Source: Parascedosporium putredinis
Lineage: Eukaryota > Ascomycota > Sordariomycetes > Microascales > Microascaceae
NCBI GenBank assembly: GCA_949357655.1
Contig: CASHTG010000017.1
Span: 2,046,001-2,110,000, forward strand
Direction: 5' to 3'
Length of the DNA: 64,000 nucleotides
Numbering within the stretch: position 1 is the first letter of the stretch; each line of letters opens with the position of its first letter. This document shows, in pieces, positions 46,099-58,306 of this stretch. The translations under genes and the position numbers were made by a program. Below the pieces are notes generated by a model. That model ran no database searches and was not told the DNA's origin. It saw only the letters and a program-made list of their open reading frames with translations.

Positions 46099-49000
46099 TT
46101 TCTTCCTACTCTCTTATTCCGCTTTGTCTAGCCTGGTATTGTCATTCCGGTTTCTAGTCACATGCACACAATACCCGCTATTCTGGCCCAAACCTGGAGG
46201 ATCGCTGGGCACGGAAGATGCGTCTTAGCCGGAAAACCCATCTAGGGACACTGCCACAGCAGTTTGGACGAAGTTGGCTGTCCTTTCGTCATTTTCTCAT
46301 TTCGTTTCATATCATGGCTAGCAACTGGGACTGATTCTTATTTGGTGTTTGTGTTAGAGGGGAGGCTGTGAACATGGAGCGCTTGAGGGAATGGGATGTA
46401 CGCATGATGCCTCCTATCCCCCTGGCGAGAAAGGACCTATCAGCCAATGGATACTGCACCGGGCTTGTGGAATCCTACTAAAAGAAATAGAACACCCCAT
46501 GGATACAATGAGAAATAGGCCTATGGAAAACAAGCCTAACCCTGTTCCTGGTCGGGGAGTGTGGCCCAGACCGCTAGGCCCCGGCAGACCTGTCAAACTG
46601 TGACGTATAGAGACGTAGATAGACGAAACAAAAAGTGTTCTCAGAGGCAACTGTCGGCCAACAGACATAGGTTGAATACACCATTTCTTACGAGCCACTG
46701 GCGCAGATAGACTACGATAAGCGGGAGGCTGATATAGGGAGAATGCGAAATCGGATCTCTCAGGCCCTCACTAATGGACTACCTCCGCCGGCTTAGCAAG
46801 CGCACGACGAAGTTTAATTTCGGGCTTAGTTTCGAGTTAGGGCCGTGCAAGCCTCCCGGCTTTTGAGATATGCACTACTAATTCTGGATGGCGGAATATC
46901 TCATTCACTATGGCTGCTCGGGTTGGGTATTTGTGCGTCGTTTGAGGCGATTGGGAGCTCGCTATTCTGTGGGGCTTGGGGCCTGACGTCGGTATACACT
47001 AAACTTGGGTATATAGGCTCGATGACTAGTCATATGTATAGGTTGGCATCACCTACGTTTCGATGGTGTTTGAGAGGACCCAAGAGTCGAGGAAGGCCTA
47101 CAATGTGTCTACCTCTCGTAACCCAAGGTAGGTCGGGGCACTCGGAAACATGCACTGGTAGTGTAAATGGCTAGAACAGGAGTCTCGTGCTGTTTGTTAC
47201 CTTTGCTCCAGAGTACATTTCCAGGGCGGGATTGGAATCTAGGTGCATATTCCGCCCTAGATTTAGAAGCTGAGTAATGAGCTAGCCTCGACTTTCGATG
47301 ATGTCCTCTAGGTCTCATGTTGTGGGGAAGACCGGCATTGCATGTGGGGTATGGGAATATACTCCGCTTTGATTTTATGTGACTTGCCACCTCGATCATC
47401 TACCCTTCGTTTCAATGATTTTCCCCTATTGTCAGTCTCATCGAGAGTCACTTGTCTCTCTCGAGTCCTCGCCCGTAGAAAGATAAGAAAAGAAAAAAAC
47501 GCTCTTTTCGGACTTTGACGTCCCAAGGCCCGGTGGATAGATCCTTGTCCACCGTGTTGACTCTCAGCCACAGGAACCGAGGATCGGAGAGCGGAAATAA
47601 ACCAATAAATGACCGTGTTTCAGAGGTGTAAGGACTAAAAGAGGCAAGCGGCAAACAATTCCTATGTATCTCGAAATGGCACACGGCCCCACCGGATAGA
47701 AAGCATGCACGCGGAGCGGACAGATCTCACCTCGGGGAGCTCGATATCCGTCCATACATATACAAAGCCCTCTTGGCCCTGTATTTATATCGGGACCGAG
47801 AGAGGCTGAAGGTAGTTCAGGATTGAGGCGAAGACGGATATAATCTCGTGTCTCACCTAAAAGAAATTAGGCCAAATTATAAGAACTGGAAAGCTCCTGC
47901 GTCCCTCACTCGAGGGGACGGTGCGAGGGTGGAAAGAGCCCTGGAAATGTCTTGTTTTGCTTTTTCTGTTTCCTAATTGAGCACTAACCTGTTGCCGATA
48001 TGGGACAGAAGGCGGGGAAGACATCGAAGTCTTTTTGACCGTCCCTGGTAGTGACCTCGACCTAGAGGCGAGGGTGAAAGAGACACCGCAGTACAAACAG
48101 GCACGGGGGAGGGGATCGGAGCTAAGGCTCGCCAAGGAGATGAAAAAGGAAGAAGTGGAAAGAATTTGCCTGTCTGAGGTTACTTTCCTCCGACGCTACA
48201 GCTTCATGACACGTATCGTCACTTACTATTCTAGATGCGTCGAGGGGCGACGTTCGTGTTACGGCGAGACCAAAATAGCGGTCGGCCTTTTTCAAGAGCT
48301 CGGCGCTGGGTGGGTCCTGGTGGGGCAGTCCGATGACGCTCAGCCCGGAGCGGGTCCGGGCCTGCGGGCATGACCCTGGATGCTGGTGTGGTTGGTTCAG
48401 GGTAGACCACCCGCCCGGACATCCCCAAAGGCCCGCCAGCGCCGTGCTTCCCAACCCTTCAACCCAACATGGCAAAGGATGCTTACGCGCTGCGTCATCG
48501 TGGCCTTGGTTGTGCTGCGCGTTTGCGGGATGGCGGGGCGAGGGGATACCGACTCGATGCCTTGGTCGAAAGAGGGTCCTGTTCCCCCATCCTCGCTACA
48601 GCCGTCGTTTTTATAGTCAAAAGAAATCCTTTCTGGAATAAGCAACTGGGCTGTCTGATCAAATTACTTCTTTTCTTTCTTTTTCCTGGGTTAGTTGCTT
48701 CTCCCGGCCGAGGCGGTGATTATTACTTGCTTTTGGAAGTCATAGCTCACTAGCGCGCGCTAGGTTGGCCGTTTCTGTAGCACTTGCTTTTTCACCCGAC
48801 CCTATTTCTTTCCTTTTTAACAGGATTGGTCTCGTATCCTGGTTCGCAGTACCCTACATGTTGGACGACCTGCATCTTGCCTTTGCGCGGGTGAGGATTG
48901 CTTCGCTGCAGGCACGGTTCGTTTTCGTTCCCGTCTTAACCCTTAACCCTCCACCCTGAAGCTCCTGTTGCGTTCTCCTGTGGCGTACTTGCACTCCCCT

Positions 49001-49317
49001 CCTTGTTCATCTCTTAAGTGTTCCTTCCAACCACGTCGGAGCCGAACAAAAGACAGGAACTGACAAAAGGGGCTCTTCACCCACCACACGATAATAGCGT
49101 TCTTCTCGACGGTGAAGGAAGGACCCGCACCCAAAGGCTCCGCCGACGAACACAAGTGACGCCCATCGTTACCCCCGCCGGCCGACGGCTCTTTACCAGA
49201 CAAACTCTCACACGTGTCGTTGCTTAATCAAAGCATAAGATGCCCTTCTCCTTCTCGTTTTCAGATCTCCTTCCCCGTCGCACGAGCCAGCGCAGGTCCG
49301 CAAGCCCCGGCTCTTCC
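46099..49317. other. Intergenic, no gene supported
   Basis: About 3.2 kb between GNA1 and the Ayg1-like gene, both plus strand. Frames of 80-120 codons occur on both strands (for example 48035-48373 + and 48122-48475 -) but overlap antisense and look anonymous. Confidence 0.5.
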
Positions 49318-51016
49318 ATGGCTTACCCGACCACAGCTGAGGGACCGGCCGCGTCGAAGATGTGGATTATGGGAACGGAGGCGTTTGAGAGGAGAATGGA
49401 ACACCACGACGGGATCAAGCAGCTGTGGGAGACGAAGTGGAGGTTTCCGGTTCGTTTGCGCACCCAACGCGGTCGCGTTATTGGATAGAGAAATCGTTGA
49501 TTAAGGAAGCTAAACATCACGGGAGACAGTGCACTAAGAGCGTTTACCCGTTCCATGATGGGCAATTCGAAGACTTTGACCCTGTCTTCCAACACCTCAT
49601 CATCGCAAGTCTCCCTTCTCTCCCCTCATTCCACACAGCCCGCACATATTTGTCGTCAATCTACCACCCCCGTCCCTCTTGCCCCACTAATAAGAGCGTT
49701 GATCTAGAATAATATTAACGATGGCACATCCCCTGAGTACACCGAAGCCTTCTTCCCAGTAGCCGCGTCCCTCAGCGCGTCCGGCGACCAGGCTCTCGCC
49801 TCAGGAGACCAGACGCTCGCCAGCGCCTACTACCTCCGCGCGGCTTGCGTCCTACGCATCGCACGCTTTCCCTACATCACAGGCTTCCCCTCGCCCAACT
49901 GCCCTGTCAAGTGGCGCGCGTGGGAGGAGCAAAAGCGCGTGTACATGAAGGCAGGCGCCCTTTGGGAATCGCCCGTCGAAGAGACTGCCATCCCATTCTC
50001 CCACGCCGCGGGCCTCGACCGCCACGGGATTGATGATACCGCCGGTATCCCCGCCTACGTACGCGTCCCGCGCTCCCAGGCCACCACCCCGGGGGCTGCC
50101 CCGTCGTAATTCTCATCACGGGCCTTGACGGGTATCGGCCTGACAATACTGTGCGGTGCGACGAGTTCCTCGCACGCGGGTGGGCGAGCGTGGTGGTCGA
50201 GATTCCCGGCACCGCAGACTGTCCCGCGGACCCGGCTGACCCGGCGAGCCCGGACCGCATGTGGGAAAGCGTACTGGAGTGGATGGCTACGGACGGCCGC
50301 TTCGACATGAGCAGGGTCATGGTGTGGGGTTTGAGTTCTGGCGGGTACTACGCCATCCGTATCGCGCACACGCATGCAGACCGGTTGGTAGGGGTGATTG
50401 CCCAAGGCGCAGGGTGTCACTACTTTTTCGATAGAGAGTGGTTGGACAAGGCAGATGGGCACGAGTACCCGTTCAAGTAAGTTAGACAGTGGCCTTCCGT
50501 GAGAGAAGCTATCCCCGACTCCCCCATTCTCTTCTTTCCATAGTTCCACCGTCCTGTCTGCTTTCTGTTTTCCCGATTTTCTTCAAAATTGGAAAGGGAA
50601 TGGCACTAAAAACTTAAAAATATCTAGACTTACGCCAGCCCTGGCGATGAAGCACGGCTTTGAGTCTGTCGAGGCTTACAAAGAAGAAGCGCAGAAGAGG
50701 TTTTCGCTTCTAGACACCGGAATCCTTCAGAAGCCGTCGACACGGCTGCTTCTCATTAACGTAAGTGCGGGCAAGAAGGGGAAAAAACCCCAAACCCATG
50801 GTTCATCGTAAAAGCGGTATCTAATCATGACGACCGTGATAACAGGGAACTCTCGATGGACTCATGCCCATTGAGGACTCTATGCTCCTTTTCGAGCACG
50901 GGTCACCCAAGGAAGCTAGATTCTTCCCTGGTGCTCTGCACATGGGGTATCCGATGGCCAACGGAGCCGTATATCCTTGGATGGAAAGTGTCATGGAGTC
51001 TGTGAGGAAGGCGTAA
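49318..51016 (+). CDS. Ayg1-like alpha/beta hydrolase (polyketide-shortening type)
   Basis: Ayg1 family enzymes shorten a polyketide by C-C hydrolysis in DHN-melanin synthesis, and relatives act in other pigments. Exons: 49318-49449, 49530-49608, about 49708-50476, 50628-50760, 50846-51016; about 427 residues. Family segments in order: [100 protein letters not shown], the nucleophile elbow [10 protein letters not shown] (Ser), [16 protein letters not shown], the Asp segment [11 protein letters not shown] and His in ALHMGYP, so the triad is complete. The frame breaks at C4G5 50087-50095: one added base gives [11 protein letters not shown]. The exon 2/3 junction does not fit phase as sequenced, so another base error is likely nearby. 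An in-frame ATG at 49240 could extend the N-terminus by 26 residues. No polyketide synthase is in view. Confidence 0.85.
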
Positions 51017-51177
51017 AGGGTGGAAAGCTTGCCTAGCAACAACATAGGGGGCCAAGAAGGAGCCGTGCATGTATTCTATAGCTTCTAGGTTGATAAAATT
51101 GCAGACTTATATAAGTCTCTCCCCATAGCACTATTCTCGACAACGCCTATACGTCCCCCACTTTTTGGTGTCCGCGT

Positions 51178-52176
51178 TTATCTCCCCATCCAACCGCCAT
51201 CTACTACCAATACGTGGCCCGAAACATAAGCACTCGCCCTGCCGGCGAGGTACACAACGGACCCCTTGAAGTCCTCAGGGTGCCCCACCGGCCGGCGGGG
51301 ATCCTCTCGTTAATGCTGCGCAGGCGCTCGGGGTTCGCGAGGAGGGCCTCGTTCATGTCGGTGGCGATGTAACCAGGGGCGATAGCATTGACGGTAACGC
51401 CACGGGCGGTCCACTCATTGGCGAAGGATTTGGTCAGCTGGGCAACTGCGCCTTTGGAGGCGGCATAGGCAGGAACAGTGAGCCCACCCTGGAAGGAGAG
51501 AAGGGAGGCCATGTTGATGACAGAGCCACGGCGACCGGTGGTGGGGCAAGGGTCCAGGGAGAGCATGTGCTTGCCAAAGTCGCGACACAGAGTGAAGACG
51601 ACATTGAGGTTGACTTGGATGACCTATCCACCCGCGAGGAAAGAAGAGAAGAGCAAAGTCCATCGTGTTAGTAATAGCCACAAACGTGGAAGATGAGGAA
51701 TAGAAGGGGGTACACATACCTCGTTAAAGTCGGCGTCCGGAAACTGATCGCTTGGGTGGCGACGCTGGACACCGGCGTTGTTGACGAGAATACGGACCTG
51801 GTGGCCGTCGGCGAATATTCGGGAGGCCAGGGAGGCAACCTGCTCCTGGATGGTGAGGTCAGCGGTGTAAATGGTGGCCTTACGGCCAAGCCCCTCGATG
51901 GCTTCCTTGGTTGACGTGTTGGATGTATCCCGCTGTGACTTCATGTTAGCCTCTCCCCGCTGCCAATACACAACCAAGCGTGGTTTTCCGTATAAGTGGC
52001 CAGAGCCACCTTAGGGTGCATCGCGCAGGTTTCATTGGCGGCGCGAAGCTCACCTGGATGAGGAGGATATCGGCACCGGCCTCGGCCAGTCCGATCGCAA
52101 TGGCCTGGCCGATACCCCGGGTGCAGCCCGTGACCACCGCGGTATTCCCCTCGAGCGAGAAGAGGTTTCCCGACAT
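51178..52176 (-). CDS. Short-chain dehydrogenase, KduD / 2-deoxy-D-gluconate 3-dehydrogenase type
   Basis: A classical SDR using NAD(P)H. Exons (minus): 52176-52054, 51932-51720, 51623-51178; introns 121 (GTGAGC) and 96 nt (GTATGT). 260 residues after correction. The cofactor motif is [13 protein letters not shown] appears in [11 protein letters not shown], the catalytic Ser in [14 protein letters not shown] and YxxxK in YAASKGAV. The start [17 protein letters not shown] and the [16 protein letters not shown] segment resemble fungal and bacterial KduD-like enzymes, but substrate assignment is only by resemblance. The frame breaks at GGG 51278-51280 (plus strand); one added base turns the end into [16 protein letters not shown] ... 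VVDGGWMGR, the normal SDR C-terminus. Convergent with the Ayg1-like gene, only 161 bp between stops. Confidence 0.88.
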
Positions 52177-52981
52177 AGCTTTTTCTTTTTCCTTTTCAGC
52201 AAGAACCGCTTTTTTCTCTCCGTTTCTATCAATCCTCTGTCAGTGGTTCTTTTTTCTCCTTTTTCCTACTTTCCCTTGGGGAATGCTTGTTGAACGTGGG
52301 GTGAATCAGGAGGGGCTCGGGTTATTAGGTGACCGAGAAGGCGCGGAGCTGGGCTTCTAAGAGTGGGGGAGGGGTAAGAGCACTGAGCTCAAGTGGGGGA
52401 AGGCAAGTACTACAACAGACACCAGACCAGACCCTTGACCAAAAAATGGCTGGTGAAAGTTGGCACTGAGAGTCGGAGGGGCACATTGGGATAAATTAGG
52501 GGCAATGGATCAATCGGTAAGTTTGGTGAAAAGGACTGGATTTATGGATAAGTCGAGAAATATATAATGGGTTCAATTGTAAAAGAAGATATCTATCCAT
52601 AGATAGATCCATGATTCTAATATTGGAAACAATTCCTTTCCATGCTGGCGACCCTACTGAGACCAGACGGTTCTCCAGTCGTCACACATCAAAAGGAATT
52701 ACACCGGCCAACCATTAGAATTGAATAGGGGTTCAAGATGCTGCCTGCTGGGCCCTTACACTAGATTTCCTCATCTGGAGTTTAATAGGTGTTATTACTC
52801 ACCCTTTCTTTCTTTATTTTATCGGTGGGCAGCATCGCACATCCCTATTACTCTGCACAGTGAGGCTACATTGGATGTATATGTGGAATGGGTGTAAATA
52901 CCGCCAGAATACTTTTTGCTTCCGACATTGATTCATATCTCTCTATATATACGGAACCTATCTCACAACAGGCCAATCCTC
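52177..52981. other. Promoter region of the SDR and 3' flank of the AKR
   Basis: About 0.8 kb between two minus-strand genes. It contains AT-rich stretches and ATAGAT-type short repeats near 52590-52606. No gene seen. Confidence 0.6.
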
Positions 52982-54478
52982 CTAAGACTTGTCGGGGAAG
53001 CCGAAATCGATCCCGAAAGGCGGGTAGACATAGCGCTTAAGCTCGCCCTTCTGGGCGAGGTCTTTGGAGTAGTTGTCGAGGATATCGAGGTCCTCGCTGT
53101 CCAGGTCGACAATCTTGAGGTTCTCCTGGATGCGCTCGGGGGTCACAGACTTGGCAATGACGGTGCTTCCGCGGGCGACTGATGGGAGATTAGATGGTTA
53201 GCCAGCGGGCTTTTGTCATATCTTGCTATTGTGTTCTTGGCCCGTACGAAGAGAAGAAGAAGAAGCAAAGGGTAAGGCTGGCAAGGGGACATAAAGCAGC
53301 AGGTAACGGGGAATGCTTACCGTTGTAGCTAAGGAGGACGGTACCGGGGGCGACGCTCTTCCTCTCAGCCACCTTGACGACCGGCTCGGCGGTGAACATG
53401 GGGCTTCCCGTACTGCCAAAAGGACTGTAGGCCATGACGTGAATGCCCTTCGTTTTGCAGAAGTCAACGATTTCCTGCTGGGGCAGCGAGGGGTGGTTCT
53501 CAATCTGGTTGACGGCAGGGATGACCGTGGCATGAGGCAGAAGCTGCTCAAGGTAACGCTTGCTATACTAGATACGTTTGCATCATTTACCCCAGTTCAT
53601 TGGGGTTCCTTCAAGTTAGCCTACATGACCTAGGGAGCTCTCGTCTACCTGTACGGGTAGAGAATAGGAGAAGAAAAACAAAAAGGAACCTTACGTTGGA
53701 AACACCAATGGCCTTGACCTTGCCCGTCTGCAAGACCAACTCCATGTTCTTCCAGGTGTCGATGTGTGAGTGGCCGTGGAGGATATCCCTGCTTCCGTTC
53801 TCCAATGTGGGGAACCTGTCGTGGTTGCCTTTGGGGTTCATGGCGACGGGCCAGTGTACCATGAGGAGGTCAAGGTATTCGAGGCCTAGAGCCTTGAGGC
53901 TCTTCTCCAAGCTCTCAACGACGCGCTCGGGCGAGCTGACGTAAGTGCACCAGACCTTGCTCGTCACGAAGATGTCCTCACGCTTGACGCCCGCCTTGAA
54001 TGCCTCGGCCAGGCCGGCGCCCACCGAATCCTCGTTGGCGTAGCAGTACGCACAGTCTACGCCCTTGTACCCGTTCTGCAGAGCGTAGGATACAGCTGAC
54101 TTGACCTTGTCGCCCTCACCTTGCCAGGTACCTATAGAAAGGCGTCAAGTTGCCCATGTTAGCCTAGCCATCATTGAAGCCATCATTGAAGAGAGGAAGA
54201 GAGGGTGTGATGTGGTGGATGGTGAGTGGTGATGAAGAATCAAGGGAGAAGGGATGACGAGGAACACAAGATTGGCCTCGTATTGCTGTAGGTTGACCCA
54301 CTCCCCTTGTCGGTGAGAGGGGATCAAATGTCGGGGGAAGAAGAGGATAAGATGGTAGGAAAGGGAAATGGTGGGGGCTAAGGGGAGAAAAGCCATGAAA
54401 GAAGGGCAGCTTGTTCGTACCAAAGCACAGAGCTGGGATCTCGGCCCCGGTATTGAGCTTGAAAGTCTTGTCCGCCAT
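52982..54478 (-). CDS. Aldo-keto reductase (glycerol dehydrogenase / Gcy1-like)
   Basis: An NADPH-linked AKR. Four exons (minus): 54478-54421, 54131-53695, 53567-53321, 53178-52982; introns 289, 127 and 142 nt. 312 residues, the normal family length. Catalytic tetrad: Asp and Tyr in GVDCAYCYANED, Lys in FVTSKVW, His in LLMVHWP. Cofactor-side segments: IGVSN, PAVNQIENHP, GIHVMAYSPFGS and STVIAKSVTPERIQEN. The closest recalled relatives are fungal GLD/GCY1-type glycerol and glyceraldehyde reductases, but specificity within AKRs cannot be read reliably. The frame is intact in all four exons. The first intron is unusually long for this window. It lies upstream of the SDR on the same strand, and together with the Ayg1-like gene forms a run of three metabolic genes. 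Confidence 0.92.
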
Positions 54479-57066
54479 CGTGTCGGTTTGGTAGTACGTT
54501 GTGACGTGTGAATATGTGCTGTAGGCGTGTGTCTCGTGGTTGTTGGCGAATGCAACTCTTTTCCCCCAAGCTCCTAGATCTTGGTGATCGTTTCTACGTA
54601 AACTACTGAAGATGCAACGTCTAACAATGACAGTTTGTTTGCGTCTCAACTCGCCTAATGGAATTTGTCGCGTGGGGATTTTGGTCTCGTCTCGGAGAGA
54701 TTTTACATGTACGTGCAATCCAGGTTTGCAGAATGGGGTCTGTAGTGACCTTGATCGCCGGAAAAGTGGCATCGACGGCTTCTTATATATCCATCTATTT
54801 GGTAGCTACTTCCTCCGAGGCCAAAAGAGGGACGGCCGGGAACAAGGAGAAAGGGAAGGAAAAACAACCCCTCCAAAATGACTTATTAATTCCCTCTTTT
54901 ATCTTTGGAACTTCCCCCTCCCCTTTTCTCTTAGTGTTTGTATACTTGATATGCATTCATCCAGCGTTCCCTACACACAGACGCGCACATCACCATTCAT
55001 AATGGTATCATCCCGCTTCCCGTCGCTCCACCCCTCTCTCATTCTGTGTTTGTGTATGCGTGTGTGTCTACATGTGTGTGCCGAGTGTGGGTATTATTGA
55101 TGGTTGATGTGTTTTATGTTTCTCTCTCTACACCCCTCCTTTTCTGCCCCTCTTTAGTTCAAATTGTCCTGTACTTGATCAATTCAATGGAATGGGTCAT
55201 TGCCTTTACTTTCCCCACCTTCCTACTGTGCTCTGTCCTCAGATTATGTTGCATCGTTGACTACGTCTACAGATCTATTCTATGGTATCTATATGTCCCT
55301 AGGAAACGAAGGCTCCCAGCGACAATCAAGTTCAATGTTACTCTTAGCTTAGGGAGCTCGCTGAAGTTCGCAGCGAAGAGAGGGCGCACTTGAGGGACCT
55401 CCCAAGTAACCAATCCTTGGAACTTGCCCTCTAGCTCCCCTCGCCCCTCTTGATGTGCCGGCGGGCCCTTGCAAAGGAGTAGTTCTGAACCTTTTTTTTT
55501 TTTCTTTTTTTTTCCTCCTTTGTTTTGGGTACTTTGAGTCGGGATTTGGCCCAGCGCCCAGGCCGTCTATTAGGCAAAAGTGAATGCGGATCCACCAGTC
55601 TTTCACGGAAGAGAGCTACTACTTACTGCCGTGAAAGTCGACTGGGGGCACAATGAAGTAAAGGCTTAGGAAAAGGTAGGGGAAAAAGAAAAGAATAATA
55701 TCGTTACGAGAAAAACGACCCTCTTGTTTCTGGTTCTCACAGCCCGTCCATCTCTTGCAAAATCTCCCCTTCAAACAAGCGACCACCCCTTCTCCATCCA
55801 GCCCTCCCCCACTCTCTGACCCTCTATTTCACTCACTCTCCTCATAAACGCCCGTGACTCGTTTGTCACGACTAGAATGAAGTAGACAAGAAACCGAAGA
55901 AAGCTTTGGGAAAAAGAAAATCCAACACGTTGGTGTATGAAGCCGTGTCGGTTTAACGACCTCCCAGCCAAGTTGACGATCAACGATGCTCGGGGGCGGG
56001 GTTGCTCTAACTGGTGGAAGAAGATGGGGGCCCGGCGTGGGAAGAAAGGTGGGGGTTTTCTTATGTTTGGAACAGCACACCCGATGGATGGATCTTTCAT
56101 TTTCTCTACCCTTTCTCTTCGATCCCGGGTTGGGGCTGGGCGCTAGTCGACGAGCACGAAACCCGGGCAAGGATGCTAAATGTAACTTATTAGTGATCCA
56201 ACCCTCCCCGTGGTCCAGATTCTTTGGATCACCCGAGGTTGATGTCGTGAAGCATGGATCCCAAACATGTAATTCTAACCTGAAAGAGCATCTCGAGCGT
56301 CGAAGAGAACTGTCGACGAGGACACGGCACTATCGCCTCAAGGTGGCCCTTCAGCTATTCCAGGCTGCTGGCCTGGACAAAGCCGCCTCACCCCTCCACG
56401 CACCATTAGAGCGATCAATGATTGTTTAGTCCGGCACATTACCGCTTGCAAGCTCCGCGCCACATAAAAACGGGGGCAAAACGAAAGGTCAAGGAAGAAA
56501 GCTCGCGGGATGCCTTGTATAAGCGCCGGAGATTTGATTTCCACCTATCAGCCTGACGAATTTGAATCCACATTCCTCTACCGTGACACACGCATACACA
56601 TGACGAAAGGAATGCTCCCTAAGGGTACGACAACAAACGCCACCCTTTTCCATAGACTCCTAAATGGGACGACTAGTTGTTTCGAGATTTCTATCTGCTT
56701 GAGCCGAGCTTCGATTCCGCAAGCCGAGCTGTTGTTTTGCCCGTGGTTCGTTGGGGGAAATAATATACAAAGAAAAAGAAAAACATAAGAAAAAAAGGGC
56801 GACGCCTTTTGTTGCCTCCGAGGGCCCGATTATAAGATGAGAAAAAAATACATATAGATACCATAGTTGTTCGCAATGATGATGCCTTCGCTTTCTTTCC
56901 GCCCTTCTATCCACAAAATCACCACGATACCCCCCTCGGGTCCCTTTATACCGAGGTGATGGTTCTGAACTACGGAATGGCCCCGCTTAGCTACAGACCA
57001 CAAAGGCTAGTGTCCCATCCTGATCCTCAGGTCAAAAGTTGACAAGTTATGGGGCAAGAGCGGGCG
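54479..57066. other. Intergenic, no gene supported
   Basis: About 2.6 kb between the AKR start and the SED5 stop. A T-rich run with single C interruptions lies at 55492-55515. The remaining frames are short and anonymous. Confidence 0.5.
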
Positions 57067-58306
57067 TTAACCGGCGATCAATACCCAAAGCCTGTGAAGG
57101 AGAAGATTTTGTCAGCAACCATTCAAGGACCAGAGGTGAAAACGCAACAGGACGTCAAATAGGACGGGTGAGAAGGGAAGAGCGGAGGGTGGCCGCTTAC
57201 AAGAAGAAAATCATGAGCACGCCAAACATCTTAGCCACCAACCAGCGGTTGCCTGACACCCTTGACCAGTACTTGAGCAGCTCTCTTTGTGCCCCTTCCA
57301 CGTTATCCACCACGTCTTCTGTGTTGGCGTCGATCCGCTGCACCATCTCTCCCTGTTCCTGCACCATCGTGGCGAGCTGCCCAAAGATGCTGCCTAGCTC
57401 GCCAATCGTTTTCTCGATCGCCTCAATCGCCTGCCCACGCTGCTGAATGTACGCATTTTGCTGATCCCCCTCCTCCATGATGAGGAGCTGCCTGTCGCTG
57501 ACCGGCTCCACCGAGAGTAGATCACCACCACTACTCTGGCCGGGGGCAGGAGGCCTGCTGCGCCTCCTGGCGCCGGCGTCCCTGGTTTGGGAGTACCGTA
57601 GAGGGGTGATGCCGAAGCCTGCTGTAGGGGCGGCTGCGCATGTTGCGACACGGAAGAGATAAAATTCTCCGTCCGCGACCGCGAAGCCTGTACGTTCTTG
57701 GTGCGCGCTTCGAGCACATCCTTGAAGTTGACCGACACGTCTGTCAGCTTCTCCTGCAGCAGGAATACCACATTCTTGTTGTGCTCCCCTCTTGATTGCC
57801 CTTCGACTGTTGATGCCTCGTAATCTCCTGGAGCCCCGAAATTTGCTTGTTGAGCGACGCAAGATCTTGCTTGATGATGTATGTGAGTTCGTTCACCTCT
57901 ACCGGCCTGTCGTCGAAGAGGGTACGTCGCTTAGCCACTATAGGGGAACAAAGGGAAAAAGAAGTTAGTGGCCATAAACCTTTAGGAGTTCGTACAAAGA
58001 GAAGGAACGTGGGAGCGGGCTTGCAGATTCGTTCCTCCGGTTGTGCCGGGCGGGTAAGAGATATCACGTACGTTGGGCTAACTTCTCTAGCTTCCCCATC
58101 GTGGCCGCGATACCGCGTCCAATTTCCGCCGCTCTCCTAGCGAACTCAGATTTGCTCGACGCCGCGCCATTTGCCGATGCCTTTTGCGAGTCCGTGAGGA
58201 GTGATCGTCTCTGCGCTCCCACCTTGCCCGCGGCATGGCGCTTCTGCGCCTGCGCGAGGACCGCCTTGAACTCGGAAGTCCTGTCCTGTATCGCCGTCAC
58301 AGCCAT
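57067..58306 (-). CDS. SED5: Golgi t-SNARE syntaxin Sed5
   Basis: Sed5 is the Qa-SNARE for ER-Golgi and intra-Golgi fusion. Exons (minus): 58306-58072, 57937-57201, 57091-57067 (25 nt); introns 134 (GTACGT) and 109 nt. 332 residues after two corrections. The N-terminal peptide VTAIQDRTSEF matches the Sly1-binding DRTxEF motif; the Habc part includes KLEKLAQLAKRRTLFDDRP and NELTYIIKQDLASLNKQI. The SNARE domain spans IQQRGQAIEAIEKTIGELG to GEMVQRIDANTEDVVDNVEG, followed by a C-terminal anchor, RWLVAKMFGVLMIFFLLWVL, completed by the tiny last exon. Breaks: CCCC 57786-57789 (restores GNQEGEHNKNVVFLLQ) and G5 57542-57546 (restores LLPPGQSSGGDLLSVE). With both, every splice phase fits. Divergent from SF3A1. 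Confidence 0.95.
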
